This document shows positions 44,711 through 56,744 of a stretch of 64,000 bases of DNA, piece after piece (the first letter of the stretch is position 1; each line of letters begins with the position of its first letter). The notes beneath the pieces were generated by a model. The model made no database searches and was not told where the DNA came from. It was given only the letters and a program-made list of their open reading frames with translations. Source of the stretch: Ophioderma brevispina (taxonomy: Eukaryota > Echinodermata > Ophiuroidea > Amphilepidida > Ophiodermatidae). The DNA is taken from positions 1 to 64,000 of the forward strand of contig JAMKCH010007185.1 of assembly GCA_023653785.1 (NCBI GenBank), written 5' to 3'. Both the position numbers and the translations under genes were made by a program.

Positions 44711-45075
44711 AACAAGAGAATCAAGTCAGCATTAAAAGGTAAATGCAGAAGTGCCGATGTATATCAGAGTGGAAGTGTATTGTATCCATCCCAAACTGAA
44801 GAACCAGGCTAACGCTTCTGACATCATCTGCTCTGAGAAGGACAAAAACAATCATGAAATAGACTCACTGTTCGTTCCATTGGAAGAAGCTTTCAAACGC
44901 ATATATCCAGCAATAAGTGCAGCTGAGTACCAAGCATGCGCTGGCAGAATCAGGTGCAGAAGGTGTGAGAACAAGGACGATGCCACCTACACTTCCCGTC
45001 CAAAAATAGGAAGCACAAGCTTTTCCAACACTTTGTTTTACCACCACAACACCCCTTGGCTTATGTTATGACGGA
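44711..45075 (+). other. Unrecognised 106-codon open frame
   Basis: An open frame from ATG 44,751 to 45,071 on the plus strand has no recognised motif beyond a CRRC pair. It lies next to a LINE running the other way. I cannot support it as a gene. Confidence 0.2.
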
Positions 45076-46920
45076 ATGTATGATGGAGGGAAATATTGCA
45101 CCATGAAAAACAGTCATTTGACACCAAATTTTCATAGTGTATGTAATGTAAAATAATGTTGTGATGTTTGACATGGGGGTATCAGGGGGGAGTAGTGTTA
45201 AGGCCCACACACGGGAGGAACAGGCGGGGGGGGGGGGGAGGGGCAGGGGGCGGTTCGCCACCACACCCCCCCCCCCCCCGGACTGACTTTGGACGGGGAA
45301 AAAAAAAAAAAAAATGGCAAATATCAATAAATCATGCCGTTGTTTAGCCCTATGACCGGGGGGGAAGAGGGAAAAATTGGCCCTTTTGAGCACCCCCCCC
45401 CGGAAAAGGGAAAAATTTGCCCCTCAGCGCGGGCAGGCCCGATACGCCACCACAGGGTCTATGGGGATCAGCACTCGGGCCTCTGTTAGATATTCTTTGA
45501 GCTGAATAACATAAAGTAAATATATGTTAAATGTAACATTCCAATACGAACAAATTTTGACCAATCGGGATCAAACTCCATGATGAACTTGAACAGGTTT
45601 TGGCCCCTGTAGTGCAAAAAAAAACAAAAAGGGTTGAGATATAGAAACTATACCTTTTAATCTTAGAACCAGAAGAAAGTGTCTATACAACTTTTATCCC
45701 GTATGTGTGAAACATTGACGCCCTTCACTATCCTCAAAGCTTACGGATGCAAATTGCACCATCAAGATCTGAATCAACAAGTTAATGTTACCATGCCAAG
45801 AACCATCAAAACATTTTGTGCAGACTCTTTTGCAAGATCATATGGGCCTACAACAGGACTATGGCACAGGAGAGTCAACATTTCTTCTTTCCATTGTATC
45901 AACATAAGCAATAACATTCCCGTTATGATGTTACTATGACGTACGGATATAGGGTGGGGAAACGATGATATTTCTCAATTTTGACTTATCCGAAAACATT
46001 CCGATGAAGTTAGTGACAACAACTTTTGGGCTAAAAATTTAATTCCTCTATTTCACATTGGTATATGAAATGGACAGTTGCTGACATACAAAAGTTCATG
46101 TAGTTAATTTTGAAGGTCATTATCATTTTAGGTATCAAAGAGAACCGTTATCTTTCCTTGGTAACCAAAAATGAAGTTCTTGTGATATCCGTGTCGTACT
46201 AGGACCTGTTGGCACTTCTCTCCCGAAAGGGAAGGGTGGTTTGGCCCCCATCCATCTTTGGGATCACCTGGATCTTACTTAGTACCCCGGGTGGTGTTGT
46301 TTTTGATGACATATGACATTAATTTACCCAAAATGGGAATTTTAGCCAGGCGGAAAAAAAGTGAAACGAAGGGGGTGGTGGCGAATCCCCACCCCCCCCT
46401 TCGGTATAGCGAGGGTTTTAAACCAGTCTTTGGGTGTCACTATAGCATTTTATTTTATTTTTCATTTTATAAAGAAAGGTTTATGGGAGAAATCTATCTT
46501 GAAAAATATTTCACTCCTTAAAATTTACTTCTAAAGGTTATATTTCCCTTCATCAAAGTGTTTGTAATTGCCCTCGATAGCTATCAGAAAATGCTAAAAG
46601 GGGTGGTAAACTGACAAAAAAATATTATGATCATCGTTAAGAAGAGTCAGATAATTTCAAAATTCACATGATTCTGTTATATAAACTGGAGACTTAAAAT
46701 GATGACTTTTGTCAAAATTTCAAAGTTTGGGATTAGGGTTTAAAAAATGTCTAAAACACTCAAAAATATTAAAAAGTGCCTTTTTAGGAAAATTAAGGAG
46801 GAAGTTTAGTTCGTGTAGATTCTGCTTTTGATTTACCATACAGTGTATCAGAATAGTTTAAACTAATATGATACCTGAATTGAAGCTGCCGCTTTTGCCG
46901 ATTGTGCGCTATACATTACG
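45075..46920. other. Unassigned stretch with homopolymer runs
   Basis: Long G, C and A runs at 45,225-45,315 and 45,385-45,410. Frames at 45,679-45,939 and 46,258-46,521 are not recognised. AAAAGGGAAAAATTGGCCC and GGAAAAGGGAAAAATTTGCCC form a short direct repeat near 45,370-45,420. Confidence 0.35.
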
Positions 46921-47655
46921 TTTATCAGACTATGTGCTCGTTAATTAGAACTTAAGGGGAATATGGGGTTGGAGGGGGCTTCAAACCAAAAAAATGAATA
47001 CTCAAATTCAAACTAAGGAGCAATCCACCCCCAATTTGCTCCTTGTTTGACAAAATCGGAGCCTCCGTCCAAAAGTCATGGACGAAAATGTCGCCCCGCG
47101 ACCCGAAATGTCCGTGTTTACCCTCTGTCACCTTATTGCTTGCCTCAAGCCGCGAACACTTCAAAATTCAAGACTTCAAAAATCACATCTCAAAAAGCAA
47201 TCAAGCTTCCGACCTTTCCAACCTTACACAATGATCAAACGAAAATCCAAGCGCTTTACCTGCAGTATTGATAACAATTTCCAAAATAGCACCTTCAAAA
47301 TATAACACAAAAATAAACAATACAGCGTTTCCAGACAAAAATTGCCCACATCGCAGAAAAGCAAACTTCAAACGACACATCTTCGCTCGCGCAGGTCTCT
47401 CAAAAAAAACCATTAATCACAGAAGATGGGAAAAAAAAGTACATCAAAGCAAATAAATTGACCACTTACCGAACCAGAACAATTCCACCAGCCCCACGAG
47501 AACTATAAGGGGTCTCAACCACTAATTTTTTTAAAATTCATGATTTTAATTTGTTTAGTTTTGAGGCCCCCCAAATCAAGCTCTCACGGGGCCAGCGGAA
47601 ACCATTCCAGTTCAGAGTAGCCATTGTATTTGCTTTAATTACACAACCAATTATT
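46921..47655. other. Stretch open in several frames, not assigned
   Basis: Positions 47,043-47,456 have overlapping open frames in three plus-strand phases and one minus-strand phase. Scarcity of stops in all frames argues for base composition rather than coding. No motif seen. Confidence 0.35.
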
Positions 47656-48365
47656 CATGGGATACCGTTGCAAGGACTATAAGTAGCCGCGGATACCACC
47701 GCCGGGGCCCGCAAAAAGTGGGGGTGTGGTATAACCATCCACCTTGGTTCACACGCAGTAGCTTAACACTAGTCCACATCCTGAGGGAGTACCTGCATGC
47801 GGTACTCCCTGCCAAAGAGCTTGCGCTTTGGTGATTATTTTAGTAATTTATCCATATTTAACATTTTGGTCCACTAGGTATAGTTTTTACACAAATTTCA
47901 TGTTTAGGGGTTTTGGTGATGATGCTCAACTCAATATAGAGTGTTACTAGTTGAAAATGATCAGAAAGTCGTAAACAACAATGGAATGTTTGGCCGCCCT
48001 CTATGGGTCCCAATGTGCTGCCTAATAGGCAGCTGGTAGGGGAGTTCCTGTGAAGCTCCGTGGAGAGCGCAGAGGGTACTCCACTACTGGGGGCTTACAT
48101 GGGTAACCTGTCAGTAACCTAGGCAGCGCAACGCAGAGTACACTATAGGATGGACACTGCTAAGTAAACATAGTTGCTATCCATCCAATGGGTCGTATAC
48201 TTCACAGTACGTATTGATAGGTACGCATCAAAAGTGCATCAATGGGGTACCTTTGGGGTAGAGTAAGCGTACCCAGGGAGTAAGCCTAAGCTCTGGGTTA
48301 CACCTGAGTAGGAATCGTGCTGTGTACTTTCCATCCCAAATTCTACAATAACCGCTCTGTAGAAT
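47656..48365. other. GC-richer block with GGTAC/GGGAGTAC words
   Basis: GGGAGTACCTGCATGCGGTACTCCC (47,791-47,815) is a near-perfect palindrome. The words GGTAC, GTAACCT and AGTACAC recur through the block. It resembles the interior of a DNA transposon, but terminal repeats could not be paired. The composition differs from both flanks. Confidence 0.4.
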
Positions 48366-49495
48366 CCCTGCGCGCGCGAAGGGAACATCGCCAAAATTCA
48401 CCTCTGAGACACGGGCAACCCAGTTCTAGTCGCTTCGTGCAAGTTCAAAATATCTTCTGGAAGAAATAATACCTAAAGTGGCAGATTTATGGTGATCTAC
48501 CTCTTATATCCAAATTGTGGCACGGCAGGAGTTCACAGGCATTGCTTTATACAGACATCCTTCTATACTGTTCTATGGAGGGACTATAAGTGAGTTAGCA
48601 GAACATTAACCTATAGTCACCTCAATCTATGAAAGAACTAGGTACACCTGACAAATGCTACAGACGGTTTTCTTGGCTGAACTAGCAGTAAACGAACTCC
48701 CAACAAACATATCAAAAAGGTAGAAAAGGGAGAAGCCTGGCAAGACATGTAATTTGCATTTATATTACGTCCAATTTAGACAAAGGTAATAGTAGAGATG
48801 CATGTTATGGAGATTTTCCATTTTTCTGTAGTAGTTGAACATGTTTGCAGGCTTATACCTCAGGTGCTGTAGCACTGTGCATTGATATATAAAAGTGGAA
48901 AAGTGGTGGTCATATCAAGATGGCGCCACAGTTTTGTCCCCCACCTAAAATATTTTGCATAGCTATTTGTCAGACTGCAATCTGGATGCGGAGATCTTTA
49001 TTTAGCAAAGTATTATCAGAGAGTATTTATTCAAACAAATTGGGTCAACTAGTGTCGGGGGCACCCCTATGCGAAGTGATGGGTATATGTGTCTCGGCAA
49101 GGTGAAAAATAGGATCCTTTCCCGGGTCCTTTCAGATAAAATGTATACAAGCTCATTCGGTACACAAGCTGAATAATAATGGGGTCGTCCAGTATGAAAC
49201 TTTAAGAAGGGGGTCAATGACGTTAAATCCTGAAGTTAAAATAGGAAGTGCCTCTTTTCCAGATTTCCAATTGCAATTTGCCATGAAATTATAAAATTGC
49301 TGCCATGAAATTATACAATTGTTAAAACTGTGCACGTAGGCTGCGGAAATTTTGAATTTGAGTGTTGAAATTCTTTTTAAAAAAGTGGATAATTTTATGC
49401 AAACTTGTGATAAAAGTGGATAGCAGGAAAGAAGAAAACGGGGGTCAATGAGTAGGTGAAAATGTTAAAAAGGGGTCATTTCCTGGATAATAGGT
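48366..49495. other. Unassigned stretch
   Basis: A near-repeat GCCATGAAATTATA(A/C)AATT occurs twice at 49,280 and 49,302. Otherwise nothing convincing. Confidence 0.35.
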
Positions 49496-49499
49496 AGGA

Positions 49500-49815
49500 T
49501 AGCAGCATTCTAGATGTCACCAAAGTCAGCATCTCACAGACCTTGTATTGATTAATTACGCAGCTCTAACAGGGGATGTGATATGTGCTGCACAAGGTCT
49601 ACTACAAAGCATCATTTGAGAATGCTGCAGATAGAGTCAGCCTACATTTAGATGCCAAAGAGACGGAATGGAATACATGACCGTCAATGAGGAAGAGAAT
49701 CATCAACCTTTCTGCACTACACACGGTACCCAACTCAAAAAGGTTAGACCTCAAGTACCTCGGGTCCTATGTTGAACATTAAGAAACACTCAAGAGTTAA
49801 AGGGCCCTGGCCTGA
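49500..49815 (+). mobile_element. Second copy of the LINE RT fragment
   Basis: Plus-strand frames contain HLDAKETEW-like (about 49,650) and DLKYLGSYVEH (about 49,750-49,783), with the preceding AALTG/VSISQTL region aligning to 39,846-39,930. It is the same part of the RT as the 39.6-40.8 kb remnant but lacks the inserted MITE. Confidence 0.6.
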
Positions 49816-50063
49816 TCGCTAATAGCATCGTCCCCATACTCCACGATTTTACCGGAAGTGGTCAATATTTTGGTATTTGAAGAAAGCTACTATTTGGTTT
49901 GGAAGTTATGAGCAAAAATGTACCCCATTTTTGGTCGACCGATATTAATTTTACAGATGGAGGGCTAAGAAAATCATATTTATAGCTCTCACGTGAAAAC
50001 GGGTTGAAATATCAGCGCAAAACTCTACAGATGGGGTTTATGGGTGAAGACCATTCTATCAAG

Positions 50064-50186
50064 ATAAAATCTTTATTTACTTAAATGGGGTCGTCCCCTT
50101 TTAATATATTGTATAATAACCAAAATATAGGCAAATATTGCTAAATATTATGCAAATTAGAATGTCTTGCCATGCTTCCCTTTTTC
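50064..50186 (+). repeat. 123-bp direct repeat, left copy
   Basis: It runs from ATAAAATCTTTATTTACTTA to CATGCTTCCCTTTTTC and agrees with 50,483-50,605 at all but one position (GAATG against GCATG at 50,160-50,161). Confidence 0.92.
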
Positions 50187-50482
50187 GCACGGTCGGAGAC
50201 CGTGCTTTGCTATGGGTTTTAACCCGGAAGTAATATCTTCCATAGGATTGCATGGACAAACGAAATACATGGGTGCCTTTCTATAAGTTAGATTTAGGAA
50301 CTGTGTGATTAGTTTTAGACGAAAAAGATTTGTATTTTAGATCCGTATAGGTAAAGATAAAAGTCGCGAATGTGCATTGTAGTTATTGTTCTTCAAGATT
50401 TCCAAAGAGTTAAAGACGTGTGTTTACAAATCATGAACATCTACATTAGTTTTTGCATGCGAAAAAAAAAAAAAAAAAAAAA
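50187..50482 (+). mobile_element. Poly-A-ended insert between the direct repeats
   Basis: A 296-bp unique segment opens with GCACGGTCGGAGACCGTGC, a perfect short hairpin, and closes with about 22 A (50,462 onward) directly before the right repeat. A 5' structured end, 3' poly-A and flanking direct repeats are the form of a retroposed RNA copy. No RNA polymerase III box or gene is recognised. Confidence 0.6.
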
Positions 50483-50605
50483 ATAAAATCTTTATTTACT
50501 TAAATGGGGTCGTCCCCTTTTAATATATTGTATAATAACCAAAATATAGGCAAATATTGCTAAATATTATGCAAATTAGCATGTCTTGCCATGCTTCCCT
50601 TTTTC
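50483..50605 (+). repeat. 123-bp direct repeat, right copy
   Basis: Partner of 50,064-50,186. It runs directly into the following minus-strand open frame. Confidence 0.92.
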
Positions 50606-50929
50606 TACCTTTTTGATATGTTGTTCGGGAGGGTTTATACAACAAGTTACAACAAGAAAACCTTCTGTAGCAATTTTGTCTAGGTCATACCGTAGATTGA
50701 GTGGACTATATCCTGATATCATGTTATAGCGGGACACCGGCTTCACCTTGAATTGACCGGGAACAGCAATGCGGAATAAAGACGTTTGGCCAAGAAGTGT
50801 GTCATGCATGGTGTCATGGATCTCGACGGAAGTCGAAGGATGGTGGTGATGGTTTTCAGAAAATTTCGAGAAAACATCTGAAAATGCACTAGTTAAATTT
50901 AGAAAGTGATTTAATTTAATGATTGACAT
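50576..50929 (-). mobile_element. Possible Gypsy-type pol fragment
   Basis: A 117-codon minus-strand frame begins near FSDVFSKFSENHHHHPSTSV and holds VEIHDTM, then DLDKIATEGFLVV. A FSDVFS ... H-rich ... LDKxxxEGxLV arrangement is seen just ahead of the RT of Ty3/Gypsy elements. The middle does not match well and no catalytic motif is present, so the assignment is tentative. The frame overlaps the right 123-bp repeat. Confidence 0.3.
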
Positions 50930-51116
50930 TTTTGACTGTTATGCTCTCTCAAATTAAATGGTATTTGGACAGGAAATTTGAAAAAAAAATACTCTGCGCT
51001 CGTTAATTTCAACTCGATTGGCCGACTATCAGCCGTACCGACTTATGAGCATCTCGTGCTAGGTATTTAGGCAGGCCCGTCGCCATGGGGGGTGTGGGGG
51101 TGGAACACCCCCCCAG

Positions 51117-51173
51117 CGATCCTCAAAAAGAAGAGAAGAAAGAAAAAGGAGAGGAAAAAAGAGAAAGAGAAGA

Positions 51174-51210
<37 letters not shown>

Positions 51211-51235
51211 AAAAGAAGGGGAAGAACGAAAGAAA
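51117..51235 (+). repeat. Purine-rich (GA)n tract
   Basis: AAGAAGAGAAGAAAG passes into a pure GAGAGA run at 51,176-51,205. The long frames on both strands here are repeat artefacts. Confidence 0.9.
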
Positions 51236-51604
51236 CAAAAGAGAACGGCGTCAGAAGCATAAGATTGAACTCCAGACTTGGCATAAATCCAAATAACACA
51301 ACTATTTAAATGGATTCCCCTCAAGCCAACTAGTTTTGTTTCATGTTTAGCCTTCTGTAATCAATAATTGTTAATGTGCCAACAGTGCTTGTGATCAAAA
51401 TGAGTAAAATAAAAAGAAACCACGAGCATGGCAGTGGCATGGGCAAACGGGAGGGTAGCCATGGGCCATTCCCCTAATTTGGTCTACCAGTGTTATGGAA
51501 ATTTGCAGTCGGGGAGCTGAATTGGTCAAGAAAAAAATAGGGATCGGTTCCCTAGCCCCCAGCACCATAAACTTAAAGGTCTACTGGCCGTCGGTTGGGT
51601 TAAG

Positions 51605-51985
51605 TGCCCATTCTTTCATTTGAATTAATTACTATACTTACCCTTCAAAAATACCCTTCTTAATAGTTAAAATCCAAGAGCCTCCATCAGGGGCTCCGCC
51701 CCTGGACCCCGGCAGAGGCTCTGCTCCTGCACACTACCCGTTAAAGACATTGGCGCTCGCTATGTAGTTCCCCTCGGTAGTACAAGCTTATACTGTCTGT
51801 CTCAGTGAGCAAAGTTAGAAACCATTCTTTTCTTTTCTTTGAATTGATTACTATTTATCCCTCAAAAAGTGGCCATCTTGAAGGTTCTGAATAGCTGAAA
51901 TCCAAGAGCTTCCGGGGGCTCCGCCCCCTGGACCCCGACCGCTCTGTCTCTGCATTCGACCAGGGGCCCTAAATCGAGCCCCTGG
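51605..51985 (+). repeat. Two tandem units with GGGGCTCCGCCCC stem
   Basis: Unit 1 (51,611-51,785) and unit 2 (51,822-51,985) share ATTACTATA/TTTA-CCC-TCAAAAA, CCAAGAGC, GGGGCTCCGCCCC-CTGGACCCCG and a closing CTCTG(C/T)CTCTGCA. The GGGGCTCCGCCCC word is a strong stem-loop. A third fragment CCAGGGGCCCTAAATCGAGCCCCTGGA lies at 51,960-51,990. Confidence 0.75.
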
Positions 51986-52554
51986 ACTCCACCCGTTCAG
52001 GGTTTTCCGGTTAGCAACCCTTGTGTCAAGAGAGCACCTTGCGGTGCAAGATTATTCAAACGAATCAACCGAAATGGGCTTAAGGAGGGCCTGTAAAGAA
52101 CCTGAGGAGATTCGTGCCGAACCGCCTGCCGTTAGTTTTCCTTGTTGATCACGCACGCTTCCAAGGACTCTTACTGCAGCATAACATTTCTTCCATTTTT
52201 ACACCCCCCCCCCTCTGACAAATGTCTAGCGACGGCCTGGATAGGTATTTGGATGCACTTTACGTTTAATGATCATAACTTAACAATTTGTTTTGTTATC
52301 ATGTGTTTTGAAAATTTGGTTATTTTGTGAAGTATAGCTTTACGTTGGTCGATATCTTGTATTTCCATCTATGAGGTTGCCATTTTTCCCACAGTCTACT
52401 GTATGTGAGTTAGTGGTGTTTTATCTAACTTTTCTTCTGCAATAACTAACTTTTTGAAAATCTTGACGTGCTTAGTACTTAAGAGGCCGAAATGTTACTA
52501 CAGATTTTCTCGAAAATGGTTTGTTTATAAATGTTACTTCTACATTTTAAGAAC

Positions 52555-53165
52555 TCATACTACTACTAATAATACAAAGTATTTATATAGCGCTTCACAC
52601 AAAGACCGCGCTTACAAATTACATGTACAACCTGACAAAGACAATCAGTCCTCTGTACGAAAGATGAGTTTTCAACAGGGGCGTTTGACAGATATAGACG
52701 GAAGGTGCTTCTCTTTATATTTACAGAAGTGTGATTCCAAAGTTTTTCGACACAAACTTGAAACCCTGTCACCAGCTAAGTGTTTCGAGCGTGGTACATT
52801 GAAGCCTGGTGGCATCAGATGAAGAGCGAAGTCGACATCTGCTCAAATCTCTTCAGAATTTGAGGTGTTGAAGAAAAACCCTCAAGGACATTGCTAAGGT
52901 GTTCTGGAACCTGCCTTTGAAGCGATTTAAAACAGTAAAGCATGATCTTGTAGTTAATTCTATTCCCACCAGCACCAGTGAGACTGTTAGAAGTTGTAGA
53001 TAAGTTTGTGGGACGAGCTCTGGTCTCTTCCTCGGCATCAGCAAACGACCATCACGACGCAGCTTTAATTTGATGTCGCTTAAGTCCGCCAAAGAATCAT
53101 CTTTTGTTTTTGCTCCATAAAGTAGGCGTTAGCGTAATCGACACTACGGACAAGGACCAGAGCTC
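52555..53165 (-). mobile_element. 3' end of a CR1/L2-type LINE
   Basis: The minus strand reads INYKIMLYCFKSLQRQVPEH (53,000-52,870), then FQVCVEKLWNHTSVNI, both equivalent to the C-terminal end of CR1/L2 polyproteins. The sequence finishes with GAAGCGCTATATAAATACTT and a TATTATTAGTAG tail at 52,595-52,557. GCGCTATATAAATAC plus an ATT repeat is the usual 3' end of these elements. The upstream part is too diverged to follow beyond about 53,160. Confidence 0.65.
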
Positions 53166-53184
53166 GATCGAGCGCATTAACAAT

Positions 53185-53485
53185 TAAGTCGAAGCCCTGC
53201 AATTAATATGTCTTAATTGAAGGATTATTGTGTAATAATTCCTTAGAAATTTTGACAATTGAGAAAACATGCCCTTTGGTTTGAAAAAGCAGCAAAACTT
53301 TAGGTTTGATGGAAATTCTGCTGGAAACCAATATGGCGGCATATATGTGCTGTATTAAACATTTAACGAAATATTGTCAGAAATTATAACTAAGTTGAAG
53401 CCATGCAATTATCATGTCTTATTTAAAGATAATTGTAATAAGAATAATTACAGACTTTTAAAAAACTGAATACAAACTTGTCCTT
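53185..53485 (+). repeat. Imperfect direct repeat of about 90 bp
   Basis: AAGTCGAAGCCCTGCAATTAATATGTCTTAATTGAAGG (53,186) and AAGTTGAAGCCATGCAATTATCATGTCTTATTTAAAG (53,391) are the starts of two similar units about 205 bp apart. Confidence 0.7.
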
Positions 53486-53940
53486 CTTTGGGTTAACAAT
53501 AGTAAATTACTGTATTTCAGTTAAAAATCAATATGCGTCCTGGAAAGCAATGTCCGGAGTCTAACCACCCTGTGCTGTGCAAAATGTATATGAATAAGTC
53601 GCACGATAATTGGTATAACATTAATCTAACTTTGATTCCAGAGTATTAACAGTATTATAACTGTGGAATTAATCTTTGTACTGTAATACCCATTGAATAT
53701 CATTCCTATACGGCACAAGCGACACCATAGCTTATGTATTTTAAAAATACATCCTTCTTACGACAACCCTGAACCACGTACGCTGTGCATTCGCCTGACA
53801 GACTTTGTGTTTGTCTCGCAAAAACTCCTTCATTACAGGAGTTTGTTGCGATCATGGCAGGTGGTCCATAATGCGATTATATTCCATCCCCTTCCCCCAG
53901 ACATTGTAGACGGGGTTTTCTACCCCAATTCCTATAGTTG

Positions 53941-54077
53941 TTTCTTTTTGTTATACATTACGCATTATTTTTTGCGGAAGTGTCACTGGTAACTAGATGA
54001 CCATTATTCAATAATGGTCATCTAGCTACTAGATGACCCTTCCGCAAAAAACTGGTCTATATAACAAAGACGACATA
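53941..54077. repeat. Large imperfect palindrome
   Basis: The centre CTAGATGACCATTATT-C-AATAATGGTCATCTAG (53,993-54,025) is exact. TTTTTTGCGGAAG (53,968) pairs with CTTCCGCAAAAAA (54,039-54,051), and TTTTGTTATA pairs with TATAACAAAG beyond. Arms are about 65 bp, possibly longer at low identity. This could be the end-to-end junction of an inverted duplication. Confidence 0.8.
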
Positions 54078-54089
54078 TTATGTGAATGG

Positions 54090-56740
54090 GAAGATGGCTC
54101 GGAACGTTTTATCAATAATACTATATCCATGTTTGGAAGTCAACAATTTGTGGCATTATTCGTTGGCTTATCACGAACTATACTCTCAGCGTGGCTTTAA
54201 AGCGGGCCCTTTTTTCCTCTTATTTTCGTCTTATATGATGATGTGTTGTTGTCGTTGGTGGTGAATTAATTCTTGGGCATCCTAGTGAATGTGCCATCTG
54301 AAGTTTGTTTAAACATAATGATTCTTTAGAACTCACGCAAGGGCCATTTTCCGGCGATCTCTCAATTGAAAAATAGCCGAGTTGTGCATAAATCTGGTCA
54401 TAAACTTAATATCTTACCGCCAATTTAGTTCTCCTATAGAAAATACGTCCAATATGCTCTTTCTATTAAACGATTCTAATCTTCAGCAAACATTCATAGT
54501 CCAGGAGGCCTCGCGTTTCTTCTACATATACAACCTATTATATGCAATTGGATGTAAGCTTTCCGTTGAAAAATGCAGGTTTTCAGGAGGTATTTCAGGG
54601 GTGCTTTTCTATTAAACTTGGAACTGTTTTTATCAGTTCCCAGGGACTCGCGTTATACCTGTAAACGATTTTAAAATTCGCCTTTTTTCCTACAATGCTT
54701 AAAATCACCTAAAATCCATTCAAATTTAATGCAGCTTTAAATGCTTGAAAAATAGAGATTTTTCAAATCCAAAAGGGTCCAACTGTCTGAAAGGAATCCA
54801 ATACTTGTAGGTAGGTGTGTTTTAGTTCAAATCATAAATCCCACGGGCCTTACAGTGAAAGTAAGGCGGTTCTTCCCACCGATATAGTGTAATGTCGTCA
54901 ATTGAAGGCACTCTGTAACGACTTTAGAACCTTATCAATCTACTACTCCTCTCCACTTCCCTTCAATACTGACTATTCGAAGACGCAATCAACAAATAAT
55001 AAGTAGGGTGCGAAGTTATCCCCTTGCAGCACTCCAGCTAATTTTCACAATAGTTGGGTTTCCTCCCACCGGTGGTGATCCGCCTTACCATGGTTTTTTA
55101 AACGCTATGCGCGAGTACGTTGTTGCCGTCAATCAATGCCCTTTTGCAAAATAGAATAATTTCAAATATATCTTCGGTACCGCTTAAATGCTTCAGGTGA
55201 TATTTATCCCTCCTCACTGGTCGTTTCTTACAGATTTTTGCCGTCTTGGGTAATCCTGTCGCACCGCTGGTTGTATTGAGATCATGCACTATACATGTAA
55301 TTGGGATCTCTCTTCGGTTTTCATCCTTAGCATTCGGGGATTTTGAAGACTTTTAAAGTGGTTCCAGTTTTCTTTTCTAGCCTTTCTTTTTTTGGTATTT
55401 CGCTTTTTAAAAGCTGCCTTGCTTATTCTTAACAATATTTTTGTTTGCTCTACTACATTTAATTTGCGATGAGCCTTTCCCTGAGACCTTGATAATATAT
55501 CCTCTTCCAGCCTCCCTTACCAGCCAATTTTGTTCCTTTTCATGCAAAAACAAGCACCACACCGACTAAGAGATGGTCTAGACGATCTTGAGTGATGGAT
55601 GGGGGATGCCCGTCAAAGTCCTCAAGGCGACAATCTGTTCAATTTCCATAGACCCAGTGTAGAAAAAAGGTTAGGAATTATATCAGATTGCCATTCGTTT
55701 TTGACTCTGATGGCAAATGACTAGTTTATATAAACGAGAGTTTTGTGCTATTATGTTTAACAAGCCAGCAAAATCGTCAATTACCCATTATCCGTCCAAT
55801 ATCCAGTAAGTTTTCATACTTGCCTTGACTTCTGATGTCATAAATCATAGTGGCGTATATTGGAAATGTTTGTACGTATTTCGATACCAATAGAAAGAAG
55901 ACCCATCTAAGCTACCTGTGGGTCCCAAAAACTAACCGAAACATATCGCCGGATAGTTTTCATGATTTCCGTTTGGTCCAAACAAGTTCGTAACCGCTTG
56001 ATATAATTATCAGTTAGTCAATTAATAATTGATCCACTCGGACCTTGACCCTTTGAGGTGGCTTCTCAAATCGTCATGTCCTACTATACCTCTCCTGTCC
56101 AGCATTGTAGTTTCCTCCTTGTTATCCTGTCGGGGGGGGGGGGGGGGGATATCGGACATTGGAAAGGGGCACGGGCATGTGAAAGCCCTTAAGACCCCTT
56201 TCGCGTCTCTCCAGCAGTTCTTATGGGTTCCATTTGAGGCATAATTCATTTTTTAAGTCTTTACCACAATCTTTTGATAAGAGGGATTGTCAATACGATC
56301 ATCCGCCCCCCTCAATGTGATTTGTTTTTTCGACAAAATAACCTCATCTTTTATACCATAGTTTGAAAATGGTAAATTTCCTTCCCGGCGCTTCGCACGC
56401 TTTTTTTCTAAAAAAAAAAAAAAAGATTACAATCATACTTAATGATTTAGGTTCTCAATGGCAACATTTTTTTTTTAAGCGCAACATGTGCTGTATGTCA
56501 TCAAAACCCTGTTTCACATTCATTCATAATTTCATCATGTTAAAAATAAATTTAATGTTAAAAAAGAAATTTAATGTTAAAAAAGGTCCCTTTTGGGAAA
56601 TGTTTGCCTCAGACGCCCCCCCCCCCCCTTCCAGTCCGGTGTTCATATGTGGTTCATGATGTCTTGTAAGTGAGCTTTTTTTAAATAATAATAGATTCCT
56701 GTTTGGAGTAAAATGTATCAGTTTATCACTACTCTTCAAG
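54090..56740. other. Unassigned stretch
   Basis: No gene is supported. Homopolymers: G run at 56,132-56,148, A run at 56,410-56,424, C run at 56,617-56,628. CCCACCG-GTTCTTCC type words occur on both sides of 54,840-55,080 (CTTCCCACCGATATAG, CCTCCCACCGGTGGTG) without clear arms. Confidence 0.35.
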
Positions 56741-56744
56741 CTTA

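Noticed and set aside
44751..45071. Host gene on the plus strand next to the LINE
   Set aside because: No recognised domain beyond a CRRC pair and no splice sites of note; recorded only as an unrecognised frame.
45061..45393. 110-codon minus-strand frame with Pro/Gly runs
   Set aside because: Generated by long C, G and T homopolymers; no motif.
47043..47456. Three overlapping plus-strand open frames
   Set aside because: All phases are open because stop codons are rare in this C/A-rich stretch; no family resemblance.
51067..51324. Arg/Glu-rich and Ser/Phe-rich frames on both strands
   Set aside because: Direct translation of a (GA)n repeat.
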